A DNA stretch of 64,000 bases from Ziziphus jujuba. Lineage: Eukaryota; Streptophyta; Magnoliopsida; Rosales; Rhamnaceae. The position numbers were made by a program, and so were the translations under genes. Where the stretch lies: positions 27,187,001 through 27,251,000 of the forward strand of contig NC_083388.1 in assembly GCF_031755915.1 (NCBI RefSeq), given 5' to 3'. Under the pieces are notes generated by a model. The model was given only the letters and a program-made list of their open reading frames with translations. It had not been told where the DNA came from and ran no database searches. Below are positions 25,189 through 36,742 of the stretch, one piece after another; positions within the stretch are counted from its first letter, which is position 1, and each line of letters starts with the position of its first letter.

Positions 25189-28100
25189 TTAAAGTAAGGC
25201 TGGAACCCTCTTAAGACCCATACAATTTACATACTTCTCAAACACACGTTCAGGAAGAGTCTTAGTAAAAGGATCTACTAGGTTCTCCTCAGATGCTATT
25301 TTAGTAACCACTGTATCTCCTTTTTCAATGAAATCAAGGATCAAGTGGTACTTTCTTAATATGTGTTTCTGTTTTTTGTGAAACCTTGGTTCTTTGGACT
25401 GTGCTATGGCCCCACTATTATCACAGTAAAGAGTAATGGGCCGATCTGCACCTGGTATCACATGAAGATCCAAAAGGAATTTCTTAAGCCTTACAGCTTC
25501 CTTTGCAGCTTCAGATGCAGCCACATATTCAGCTTTAGTTGTGAAGTCGGCAACACAAGTTTGTTTAATACTTCTCCAATAAATGACTCCTCCATTTAGG
25601 ATAAACACATATCCTGATGTTGACTTACTATAATCAATATCCCTTTGAAAATCAGAGTACGTATAACCAAGGGTTTCAAGACTTCCACTAGAATACACCA
25701 ACATATAATCCCTCGTTCTCTTTAAATACTTGAGTATATGCTTTACTGCAGTCCAATGTTCTACTCCGGGATCTGATTGGTACCGACTTACTACTCCCAC
25801 TGTGTAGCAGATATCTGGCCTGGTACATAACATGACATGCATGAGATTACCAACAGCTGAAGCATAAGGTTTCTTACTCATAAGTTCTTTCTCTTTAGGA
25901 GTTTTAGATGATTGCTCCTTAGAAAGATGAATTCCATGTATAAAGGGTAGAAGTAACCTTTTGGAATTTTTCATGCTGAACCTGGTCACTATTTTGTCAA
26001 TGTAGGAAACTTAAGATAGAGCTAACACCTTATTCTTTCAGTCTCATAAAAGTTTGATTCCTAAAATATAGTTAGCTTCCCCTAAGTCCTTCATATCAAA
26101 CTGCTCTTTCAGGTAACCCTTTACATTTGACAAAACTTTCACACTGTTTCCTATTAACAGAATGTCATCTACGTAAAGAACCAAAAAAACTACCACTATA
26201 CCTTGAATCTTTTTATACACACATGGTTTATCAGGGCTTTTCTCAAAACCGTATGATTTGATAACTTGATCAAACCTGATGTTCCATAATCTGGATGCTT
26301 GCTTAAGTCCATAAATTGACCTATGCAACTTGTAAATTATGTGTTCTTGACCTCTTATTATGAACCCTTCCGGTTGCTGCATATAGATGTCTTCTTTCAA
26401 CTCCCCATTTAGAAAAGCTGTTTTGACATCCATTTGCCAAATCTCATAATTGAGAGCTGCTGCTATAACTAAGAGAATCCGGACAGATTTAAGCATGGCT
26501 ACTGGCGAAAAGGTTTCATCATAATTTACACCCTCTTTCTAGGTATAACTTTTTGCCATCAATCTAGCTTTGAAGGTTTCAACCTTCCCATCTGATCCTC
26601 TCTTTCTCTTGTAGATCCACTTACACCTAATTGGTTTTACCCCTTTAGGTGCTTCTACAAGAGACCAGACTAAGTTCGAATCCATAGATTTCATCTCACA
26701 GTCCATGGCCTTTCTCCACTCTTGCACATCAATATCCTTCAATGCCTCTTTTTATGTGGTAGGGTCATCATTAGGATTATCTAGAACAACTTGATAAGCC
26801 TCTCCTAACAAGGCATACATTGCAGGTTTACGTATCACTCTCCCACTACGAGTTTGCTGCACTGGTTGTTGTACATGTGCAGGAGGATCCAAGTTTTGTG
26901 GTTCAGGTGGATTACCAATCTCTTCATTATATTCTTATTCTTGAATTTCTTGAATTTGATCTTAAGCTATTTCCTGTGTTTGTTCACCTTCGGGTACATA
27001 TTGTACATTTTCCCCTCTTTGAATATCAACAGGAAATAGGGATGGAAAACTAGGAGTTTCTGGTGGATCTTGAACTGACCCAAGCTCTTCAAGAACCACT
27101 TTACTCTTAGGTTTAAAATTGTTCATATAATCCTAGAAAGTAGCATGAGTACTAATTATCACCTTCTTTTCCTTTAGATTATAAAATACTCCACCTCTCG
27201 TTCCCTTGAGGTAGCCAATAAACATACACATATCTATACGGGATTCCAATTTTTGAGATTTCTATGGTAAGACATGTGCTGGGGCACCGTAAATCCGAAT
27301 ATGGTTTAAACAAGATTTGTGCCCTTTCCATAATTCTGTGGGTGTCTTTAAAACAGATTTAGATGGAACCAAGTTTAGTATGTATGCAGTTGTTTCTAAG
27401 GCATATCCCCAAAACGATTCAGGTAATGATGAATAACTAAGCATTGACCTCACCATATCTAAAAGGGTTCTATTTCTCCTTTTAGAGACTCCATTTTGCT
27501 GGGGCATTTTCGGAGATGATAATTGAGAAACTATCCCCTCTTTAGCCAAGTAACACTTGAACTCTCCAGGCAAGTATAACCGCCTTGGTCAGACCGAAGC
27601 TGCTTGATATGGACACCCAATTGCTTTTCTACCTCAGCCTTATACTCTCAAATTTTATCAAAAGCTTCAGACTTATGGCGCATTAGGTAAACATAACCAT
27701 ATCTTAAGTGGTCATCAGTAAATGTGATAAAATACTCATACCCGCCTCTGGCTTGAACACTCATTGGTCCACATATATCAGTATGTACCAATTCTAATTG
27801 TATGGTGGCACGATTTCCTTTGGCCTTGAAAGGCCTCTTTGTCATTTTACCTTCTAAACATGATTCACATACCGGTATAGGTTCAAAGATTAAGGAATTT
27901 AAAATTCCGCTTTTAACCAAACCATAAATTATGCTAGAATTGATATGACCTAATCGCAACTGCCATAGATAGGTTTCATTTGAAACCTTCATTATCTTAG
28001 ATAAGGGAAGTTGCTTATCATCAATATATTCAATGGCATTTATACTATAAGACAAAGGAGTTAAAAAAATAGAGATCATTCATCAATAATCAAGAACAAA

Positions 28101-29269
28101 TAAAAGTAAAAAAATATAGATCATTCATCAATAATCAGGAACAAATAAAAGTATTATTACTTTTTATTGAAACTGAGGAATTAAACTGCACTGTTAAACC
28201 ATGTTCAACTAAACAACTAACAGAAACCAAATTTCGCTTAAAATCTAGAACAAATAAACAGTCTGATAAACTTAAAATTTTATTATCAAAACATAACTCC
28301 ACTAGTCCTACTGCCATTATGGAGATATATTCCCCATTTTCCAACTTCAAGCTTGTTTGTCCTTTACTGAGTGGGCTGCTTTGTTTGAACCACTGCAAAG
28401 AGTAACAAACATGGTTAATGGCTCTTGAATCAATGATCCATTTATCATTGTAATTCTCCACTAAATAAGCCTCAACAACATTTAGTACCTAATTTAGGGC
28501 AATCCTTCTTCTACTGACCTTTCTGTCCGCACCTAAAGCGCTTGCCTATCGACTTCTTCATTGCAGCCGGTTTGACAGCTGGACATGTTCTCTTCTGCTT
28601 CTTGTTCTTCTTTCCACTTTTAGGTTTTCCTTTAGGTTTTGAGGAACTTTCAGCATGATAAGCACTTCCTTGCTTCCCGAGAGATCTTTCAGCACTCTCA
28701 AGCTCGTGCATCAGTTCAACAGGAGTAAGCTTCAGGTTGTTCATATTATAGTTCATTTTGAACTGACTAAAGCTATCCGATAGAGATTCCAAGATCATGT
28801 CTATCTTCATCTCTTGTTCCAGCTTAGCCCCCATCATTTCCGCAGTACTGTTATGTGCCATCATCTTTAGACAATGGTCCCGCACACTTCCTCCAGTCAT
28901 ACAAGTGTTCATTAGTGCCTCTATAGCTTCTTGTCTAGCAGTATAGCTACTTTTAGCAAATATCTTATCTAGAGTTTGAATTATTTCTGATACACACTCC
29001 AGACTATCAAGTTGCTTCTGCAAATGTTCTGTAACGCTGACAAGAATATAACAACGAGCTGTTGTATTCGCCCATTGCCAATCTGCAAATTACTTTTTAG
29101 TTTCCTCTGAAGCATTAACAGTGGACTCTTGGGGTTTCGGAGTTGTTGTAATGAATTTTATTCTTTCAAAATCAAGGACAATGTAGAAATTGGTTTTCCA
29201 TAGGTCGTAGTTATTTCCATTCAATGGTTTTTGATTCAAAATTGTAGCTAGAGGATTAAAGGATGCCAT
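25189..29269 (-). pseudogene. Copia gag-pol polyprotein, disabled
   Basis: The order on the minus strand is as follows. Gag starts at the ATG at 29269, is cut by a stop near 29090 and runs on to 28511, ending in a zinc-knuckle start (RFRCGQKGQ). The protease (about 28461-28135) reads WIIDSRAINHVC, where the family has DSGA, so the catalytic Gly is lost. GAG-pre-integrase and the integrase core (28079-27648 and 27573-27262) keep LRLGHIN and LVHTDICGPM but carry a frameshift. Reverse transcriptase (26742-26044) has WQMDVKTAFLNGELKEDIYM and YVDD. RNase H (25989-25189) has TRPDICY and YCDNSGAIA. At least eight stops or frameshifts separate these pieces. Confidence 0.95.
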
Positions 29270-29326
29270 TTTCTGAAAATTAAAATGCACACATATTAAC
29301 ACGTAATCAACACAACAAACATACAA

Positions 29327-31073
29327 ATATGTAGATCCCTTAAACTACTTATTATTAATGTTTATTGCAACAATAATTTAATTTCCATTACAAATACTTA
29401 TGTTGGGCAAGACATTTATAATAAATTAAACTTTGAATATGGTATGTTTTAATTTTCTACTAAGTTAGTTCCCAGGAAATGTGAGGTGGGTCTCAGACTC
29501 CTTAAAAACCTACCTCCTTAGACAGAGCATTCTTAAATAACACCAACACATACCACTCAAAATTGATTTAAAAAATTAAAACTATTGAACCCAATATGTA
29601 TAATGTCCTACCAAGTCAGCTCCCAAGAAAGGTGAGGTGGGTCAAAGACTCCTTAAAAACTTACCTCCTTAGACAGAGTCTTCTCAGATAACACAAACAC
29701 ATATCATTCAAATTAATTTTAGAAATTAACCATTGTTTCAATAATCTTTGGGCTTTTAATAACACTAACAGAGCCTCGTTGGGAGGATTATTAATGTCAC
29801 TAAAATTGAATGTAATAATCATTAATTTTAATTTCAAAATTATCTTTAATATCTAAGCATTGTCGACGTTGGACCATACAACCTTATTAAAATTTTGAAA
29901 TTATTTTACATTCAATCTAATAAAATCCTGTCATGCTTATCCATTGGGACATCACATAACCATTTTATTATTGGGCCCTTAATGGAGCCCGCAGGTTTTA
30001 AATTAATTTTTAATCTTCACCCATTCAATATTTTAGATTAATTAATTAGGATTTTCCATAATAATATTATCTAGATAAAACAAATATTATTATGCACCTA
30101 TATATATCAAATGATGCAATTATATAGCACCACCTATTCTAAAAGGCATGTTAAGCACATATCACATGTTATATCCATATAATTTAAACAATTATAAACA
30201 TAGAATAATTAAGAGGTCCTAATCCATGGTTTTCTAGAAAAGAAAATTACAAGCCCAAAAGTGCCAAGAAGCCCAACTTGCTATCTAGCCCCTACTTCTT
30301 CTTTTCTTCATGTCTTGCAAGTCTATGAGGTGTGGGCCAAGTTAGAATTGGTTTCTAGGGGGTTTTTTAGCCCAAAAAACACAAAACCCTAACATGTCCC
30401 CTATTGATCTCGAGCATCGAAACCGCCTCCAGCCGCCACATAAAACTCGGATCACCATGAAATTTTACAGGGAGGTATATACCCAGAGGAGGAATCAGTC
30501 CACCAACACTCATCAAATTTTGACTATGCACAAGCCTCCACACTCCTGATTAATTCAGGCACGTGAATCCCACTCTCAGCCACTTTAGTGGCATGTGGAG
30601 GCTCATGACAGTGTTTCCGGTGACCATTCTCCTTCCACTAATCCTCCTTCGTTTCCTTCAACTTCTTATGGTGTTGGTTTGTCAAGGCGCAGCTCCAATC
30701 CGCACGAAAAATGACTAACATTAACGTGTATACAGTTTTTTCCGGGTACTTTTACATATTTTTTCCAATGAATCCGAATTTACATATAAAAATTCAAATA
30801 AAAATTGTAGGAAAAATAAATAAGTAAATCAATCAAGGAGGAAACCCTAATCTTATGATTAGCGTCCTTTTTACATCCCAAAAAAAATACAAGCAAAAAT
30901 CTATCATGGATTAAGGCCAAAACCAAATCATCCATTCATAATACAAAAAAAAAAAAAAATTATAAATAACATGAATAATAAAATCCTAGGTGTCATATAT
31001 CTAATATATATCACATATACAATAAAACTGTAAAAAAAATAGATTCGATTTATCACACTCCGATTTAATCACG
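29327..31073 (-). other. Copia 5' untranslated leader with internal tandem repeat
   Basis: This non-coding stretch lies between the primer-binding site and gag. It contains an imperfect tandem duplication with a period of about 150 bases: the block with GTGAGGTGGGT and CTCCTTAAAAAC occurs near 29475-29520 and again near 29625-29670. Confidence 0.7.
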
Positions 31074-31085
31074 GCTCTGATACCA
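31074..31085 (-). other. Copia primer-binding site
   Basis: The minus strand reads TGGTATCAGAGC, complementary to the 3' end of plant initiator methionine tRNA. It lies two bases inside the 5' LTR. Confidence 0.92.
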
Positions 31086-31087
31086 AT

Positions 31088-31607
31088 TGCTGGTATCATA
31101 TACACAGTGGAAGCCTGATCGAGACTGAATAAAGTATGTGATAAATAATGTCATTATCCATTATTTTACTAACCTTTATGCACAAGACCTTTCAAACTAT
31201 TCTCTAGTGACATCTCTGAGTGTGGACGCACCTGATCACAAAAGAAACAAGAAGGTTAATCTGAAAAACACTCAAGAAGGTGAATCTGAAAAACACTCTG
31301 AAACTCACAGTTTCTGTTTTTCTCTAAAGATGTTTTTGATTCTCTACTGAAATTCTCAATCTTAAGAAAATAATACGTAAAAATGTATTTTTGGAGGCTA
31401 GTAAGCAGTGTATTTATACACCGCTAATCCTAATCATTCTAGGGTTTTATAACATCTTGGGCCCAGTTAATGGGTTCTTTTTTGTATCTTAATAATCAGT
31501 TAAATGGCCTCTATCATTTAATGAGGTAGTTTGGGAATCCTACGATCCATTATTAATTAAGGCTTTTGATCAATGGTTTAGATTGCTTCTGGAACATAAA
31601 TCTAACA
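31088..31607 (-). repeat. Copia 5' LTR (right on the plus strand)
   Basis: About 520 bases. It differs from the other LTR by point changes and by a short internal duplication near 31258-31282, where the AAAAACACTC context occurs twice. Confidence 0.95.
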
Positions 31608-31867
31608 ATGAAAACTAACCAGCGATGAAGCAGCTCCAAATGCAAAAAGATTGGTCCCATTACACTGTATGAACAAAAATTCAAGATATGATAACATGTT
31701 GATAAGGATCATATTCGTTCCCATATATATCTTAGAAAAAATTGGCAAAAGATTAGACAAGTTTATCAGTCCATCAGTCAACAGGAAGAAACTAAGCTGG
31801 TATGCATCGTTAAGGCAGTTATGGAAGAATTTAGCAATGACCAAGTTATTTGAAAATTGTAGAGGTA

Positions 31868-32487
31868 AAACTATATTAGTAAACACATTGGTTGTCCAAA
31901 TTGTTAATATAAAAACTCTATATTATGGTTATGTTTCATCTATTCCCTCTGCACGCTAGAGGAAAGCTTGTTATAGTTTTTTTTCTACTCTGCACACAGG
32001 AGTAGAAGTATATAGATGAGTAGAGGCCAAATCCTCAATTATGAAAAGAAGCATATAAAATTATAAGACACGTGAAGCATATAGCTCATACAACATGTTT
32101 ATACAGATTTTTCTTCTCATATAGATCTTTGCGTGTTTTCCATGTGAAGTAAAATTATAAAAAACCATGACATGCTGTAACTCTGTTCTACTTCTTCTCT
32201 CTCTAATTAATTGTTTTAAGCAGGTTCTTGCTATGAAAATTAATTATATACGTTACAGATTATCTAATCCTCGGAAGGAAGGTGCGGCTAGGACTAAGGC
32301 CTACCTATCTAAGCCTACTTAAAGCGTGAGACTGAGTGGTAACTACCCCTTCTGAAAGAAAAAAGTTGCCCACCTTTTGCCAATGAATGTACTTGGCTCG
32401 CTAGGCCTCACGATATATGCATAATAGAGCCCTTTTCACATTCTCTTACAGAACTTGGTTTTAAATTACAACAAGTTTAAAATATTA

Positions 32488-32518
<31 letters not shown>

Positions 32519-34388
32519 CAGAAATATGCTTAAGCACCATGCATTTCCGCATGTATTATCAAACTTTAACAAGAATCAAGGGAAGAACCAGGATTTTATG
32601 CAGTATAAAAATAAAATAAAACAAAATATAATCTAAAAGAATTTTGTTATATTATATGCAATAACCTCAACAATCATAATCACCTTCAAGTATAATATAA
32701 TATATGCATATTTAAAATTATCTCTACAAGGATATACTATATGGTTCAAATTTCTTCTATGTTTTTTTTCCAGTTGTTTTCAAATCTCTTACCTCTTACT
32801 ATCATATTTAAAAAAAAAAAAAAATTACATTTCTAGTAATTTTTTTTAATATTAGTAAGGACCAAGCACATTATCATTAAGAAAATAAAAAAAATAAAAA
32901 CAAGATAAAAAGTTACCTTCTAGTTTTTAATAAATAGTTTTGTGTTATAACATCATGCACCAAAAATACTTGTTGATAATGTAACTTATTTTGAATAAAC
33001 GATATTGCAAACTAAAGGGAAAAAAAAAAAAAACAAATGAAGAATAAGAATATGAGGTAGAAAAAAATAATTATAAGGACGAGAGAAAAAATTATCATTA
33101 TTTTTTTTTGAAGAATTATACAATCTATATAAATATAATATAAGACTATAGAGTTGATAAAGAGGTTTGAGACTTTTTTTGTTTTTCCTCAACATAGTTT
33201 GAGAGTTATATTTTACATTAGTGGGTAATAATTAAGAATTCTAAATTAAGGTTGGTTCAACTGTTAATAGATTAGTTAAATTTATTTTTCTTTTCCATGT
33301 GAAAGAGTAATGAAAGAATTAAAGATTTTCTTCCTACGACATTTTCGACCTTTGCCAAACTTATTAGGTGTGGAGCCAACCAGCAAAAGTACTACAAAAA
33401 CGTACAACTAAACAATCTTATTTTTAAGGAAAATTGCTTCAATTGTCGATCCACAAGAGTCATGCGCTTCAAAGAGAAAAACCCATTTAAAAGCCCTTGA
33501 ACTTCAATAGAAAGAATTCAATTGGAACAGTGGGTTTGGTTCAATTTCTTTCTTTTTTACTTCTTTCAAAAATGTCTTATTCTCCAATACCTCTTGCAAC
33601 TCTGTTCAAGTCTCTGGCTATTTTTTTAGGACTTGTTCTCTTAATGTTTTACATCTCTTTGAAAAAAAACACTCACTTTCACCAATTCAATCTCTTGGCG
33701 AACTTTACACAGAACTGGCAAGCTTCAGTTCCCATTACCAACACTCCTACCAATATAAGTCACATTGTCTATGGTATTGTTGGTTCCATGAACACATGGA
33801 AGCACAAAAACTCATATGTCAAATCATGGTGGAGACCAAATGTTACCAGGGGTTATCTCTTTCTAGATAGAGATCCCACCATGGATTTCCTTCCCTGGTC
33901 TTCATCCTACCCTCCTTTTCGTGTTAACGAGAACTTCATAAAACGAAGTTTATACAAGAACATCGTAAGGCCCGATCAAGTACGAATTGTACGTACAGTT
34001 ATGGAGACATTCAAGCAAGGTGATGAAGATGTGAGATGGTATGTAATGGCAGATGATGATACAATCGTTTTTGTTGACAACTTGGTTGAGGTTTTAGCAA
34101 AGTATGACCACAGTAAGTACATGTATATCGGCGCTAATTCCGAGTGTATCAAATCCAACTTTGATTTCTCATTTGATATGGCATTTGGTGGAGCTGGTTA
34201 TGCTTTGAGTTATCCACTAGCTGCAGCATTGGCAAAGGTTTTCGATAAGTGTATTCAAAGGTATACCCATTTGTGGGTCAGTGATTTCATGCTTTACTCC
34301 TGTTTATCTGATCTAGTAGTTTCTCTGACACACCAAAAGGGGTTTCACCAGGTATATATTTTATGTGTCTCCTTTTCATACATACATG

Positions 34389-34420
<32 letters not shown>

Positions 34421-35478
34421 CTTTTATCCAAAATCCTCAACAAAAATTAGTCCAGGATTATTATATTGGATAAAATTGGATCGGATTAGATTGTTTTAAA
34501 TCTTGTTCAATCTAATTAGATTATACATAAATTAGTAGACTCCACTCCAATCTAGTTATGTTCAGCAAACGGATATCCTGCACAATAATCAAAGTTTAGG
34601 ATCAAAATTTTATCATATTATATAAGTGGCTTATTATCAAAATAAGAAAATTTCTGCTTATATTCTTGATCCATATATGTTTTTGTACTTGCCAGATTGA
34701 TCTTGTCGGAGATATATCAGGGCTATTATCAGCTCATCCACAAATTCCTTTATTGTCCCTTCACCACCTTGACACCATAGACCCAATCTTCCCCTTCATG
34801 AACCGCTCAGAATCCATTAACCACCTCATGAAAGCATCAAAAGTAGACCATTCACGTCTACTCCAACAGACCATATGCTATCATAGACCAAGCAACTGGT
34901 CGTTCTCCGTCTCATGGGGATATTCTGTTCATATCTATGAAAATATATTCCCTCGAAGTTATTTACGCAAACCAATCGAGACATTTAGACCTTGGAGGAA
35001 AGAAAGGCCACCACTTTACATGTTCAACACCAGGCCTTGGCCTCCCGGTAATCCATGTTGTGAAGCCCCTCATGTTTTTTACTTTGATTCCATCGAGAAA
35101 AGTGAAGGAAACCAGACAGTAACGACTTATGTTCGAGCATCTCCACGGGGTTTAGCTGCTTGTTCTTCGAGTGGGAATTTTTCTGCTGATCCCATTACCC
35201 AAATTCAGGTCTTTTCATCGCCTGCAGCCAAACATATGGAGGTGTTGCATTATTCATGTATATTCTCGAAAGCATCTGGAATTATTTTATCAATTTGTTT
35301 CGTTCTTCAATTTTTATTTTTATTATTTTTATTTATTTATTTATTTATTTATTTTGTGGTTTATGTGTGTTTCCAGGGTATAGAAAGAGATCATTGTTGC
35401 AGTGTTTTACATGAGGCTGGCATGAACACTACCAAGGTCGTATACAGAGCATGCATGAAAGATGAAATAATATCCTAA
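31868..35478 (+). repeat. Duplicated segment, copy 2 (upstream region plus GT31 gene)
   Basis: It is a direct counterpart of 18105-22556. Homology begins with TTGGTTGTCCAAATTGTTAA (about 31889) next to the truncated RER4 piece and continues through the promoter and the three-exon gene. It also shares AGGCCTCACGATATATGC (32404, matching 19222). A long poly-A tract (about 32491-32518) is specific to this copy. Confidence 0.85.
33572..35478 (+). CDS. DUF604 / GT31 fringe-like glycosyltransferase, copy 2
   Basis: Paralogue of the gene at 20527-22556, with the same predicted Golgi glycosyltransferase role and unknown substrate. Exons are 33572-34351, 34696-35241 and 35377-35478, giving 475 residues with all frames closed. 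The start MSYSPIPLATLF is the first in-frame ATG; upstream open sequence starts at TTG. It has a signal anchor at about 11-29 (FKSLAIFLGLVLLMFYI), the DDD motif at 161-163 in YVMADDDT, and FGGAGYALSYPLA. Exon 2 differs from copy 1 at 25 of 182 residues by my count. The N-terminus is 10 residues shorter overall. Both copies keep every conserved motif, so both look functional. Intron 1 carries a TA microsatellite. Confidence 0.92.
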
Positions 35479-36742
35479 CACGTTTTCTATACAGTGTAGG
35501 AATACTTATTAATGGGAATTAAATAAATAAATAAAAAGTTGTTGTTACGTTTGGTTGTTATATTAAGTTAAATTTAATGTTTAGTCTTTAATTTTAAGAT
35601 ATTAAATTTGGCAAAAATTAATTAAAAGTAAAAATTAATCAAATATAGAGATAGTTAATCCTATGAATAATTTTTCATACCCAAATTTATTCCACATAGC
35701 AAAAATGCGTGTCAGAAAGCACATGTGAATGTTAATCACCAACCCATTTAAGAAAGATTATGATATTTAGAATAAAGGAATGTTCATCATTTAGTTTTAC
35801 AATTAGAAATTAACGTCAACACTAGGAAACAAAGAAATTAAGGTCAACACCCAAATATTTGATCCAGTAATCTTATTGCAAGTTTAGGTTGGGCCGAGTT
35901 CAGTATGCTCATTGCCAATTTAGGTTGGGCTGAGATCCGTAAAAGACTCAAGCACATTTATTGTAGGGGAATTTGGCCCAATGCCCTCTTTAGAAGGGTC
36001 ATAACGATATATACCTTTGCATCAGTGAACTTTTTTTGTTTTGTCCTTTAATATCCATTACACATTTAAAAAAATTTTAAAAGACCTGGATGTCCTTTAT
36101 TTTAGATCTAATACAAGGTTACCTTCTCGCTTGTGGTTATTTCTTCTTTGCTACTTTAGAAATACTTGAATGGTGGATCGGAAGAATCTGGGTCTTTAGC
36201 AAATGGGGGTTTTGTTTCAATTCTACTAGGATTTATGGGTGTTTTTAAGTTTTTGACGTTGCTCACCAAGGTTTCTTTCGAAAAATCTCCATTGAGGAGG
36301 TTGGAGAAGCAATTGAATGTTCTCCTTGAGGCTTTGGGAGCCATAGCTGGGAATATGGTTTGCTTCCTCATTAGTCCTTTGGTTTTAGGATTTCAATTTT
36401 GGTTCACTTGATGGTTTTGGTAGATCTTCAATTGCTGTTTTAATGGGTTGCTTAGTTGGTTTTCTATTTATGCTTGCAATGAAGAGTTTATCTTTTTACA
36501 GGTAAGAAACAAAAATAAAGATTGCATAAAAAACTCAGAAGATGTAAAAGTATTGCAATTTGAATCTGATTATTGTAAAGCTGCCTCATCTTTTTAGGGA
36601 AAGCAAAAAAAAAAACTCAGAAGATGTATAAATATTGCAGTTCGAATATGATTACTACGTAAGTCACAAGAATACTATTCAATCTATACATATGTGAAAC
36701 AACACAATTTGAACAGAATCATCCTATATGGACAGACTAGAT
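35479..36742. other. Spacer downstream of GT31 copy 2
   Basis: This is AT-rich sequence. A plus-strand open stretch at about 36160-36411 reads SILLGFMGVFKFLTLL and RRLEKQLNVLLEALG; I could not assign it to a family, and its reverse strand is also open. No other candidate gene is seen. Confidence 0.5.

Larger units (their letters stand above)
23889..31607 (-). mobile_element. Ty1/Copia LTR retrotransposon, full-length but decayed
   Basis: It has two direct LTRs (23889-24382 and 31088-31607) of the form TG...CA. On the minus strand, a primer-binding site for initiator Met tRNA lies just inside the 5' LTR and a polypurine tract lies just before the 3' LTR. Gag, protease, integrase, reverse transcriptase and RNase H are encoded in Copia order on the minus strand. 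The element is flanked by the direct repeat ATGAAAAC (23881-23888 and 31608-31615), longer than the usual 5-bp target duplication of this class. The target was an intron/exon edge of a truncated RER4 copy. Many in-frame stops and frameshifts make it non-autonomous. Confidence 0.97.
23300..31868 (-). pseudogene. Truncated RETICULATA-RELATED 4 copy, interrupted by a Copia element
   Basis: Two pieces, 23300-23888 and 31608-31868, are homologous to the functional gene at 53990-57369. The left piece matches its intron 5 (about 55195-55670). The right piece matches exon 5 (31620-31664, same 45-base length, reading CNGTNLFAFGAASSL against RNGTKLFAVGTASSL) and the end of exon 3 (FFHNCLNDAYQ against FFHNCPDNAFQ). 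The equivalent of exon 4 is missing, and the exon 3 donor GT has become CT. Homology stops at about 31868, where the second GT31 segment begins. The Copia element at 23889-31607 sits between the two pieces. The fragment cannot make a protein. Confidence 0.85.

Noticed and set aside
33497..33571. N-terminal extension of GT31 copy 2, with an apparent matching upstream frame in copy 1 at 20463
   Set aside because: Both upstream frames begin with TTG, not ATG, and the region lies near the probable TATA element. The ATGs at 33572 and 20527 are the first usable starts.
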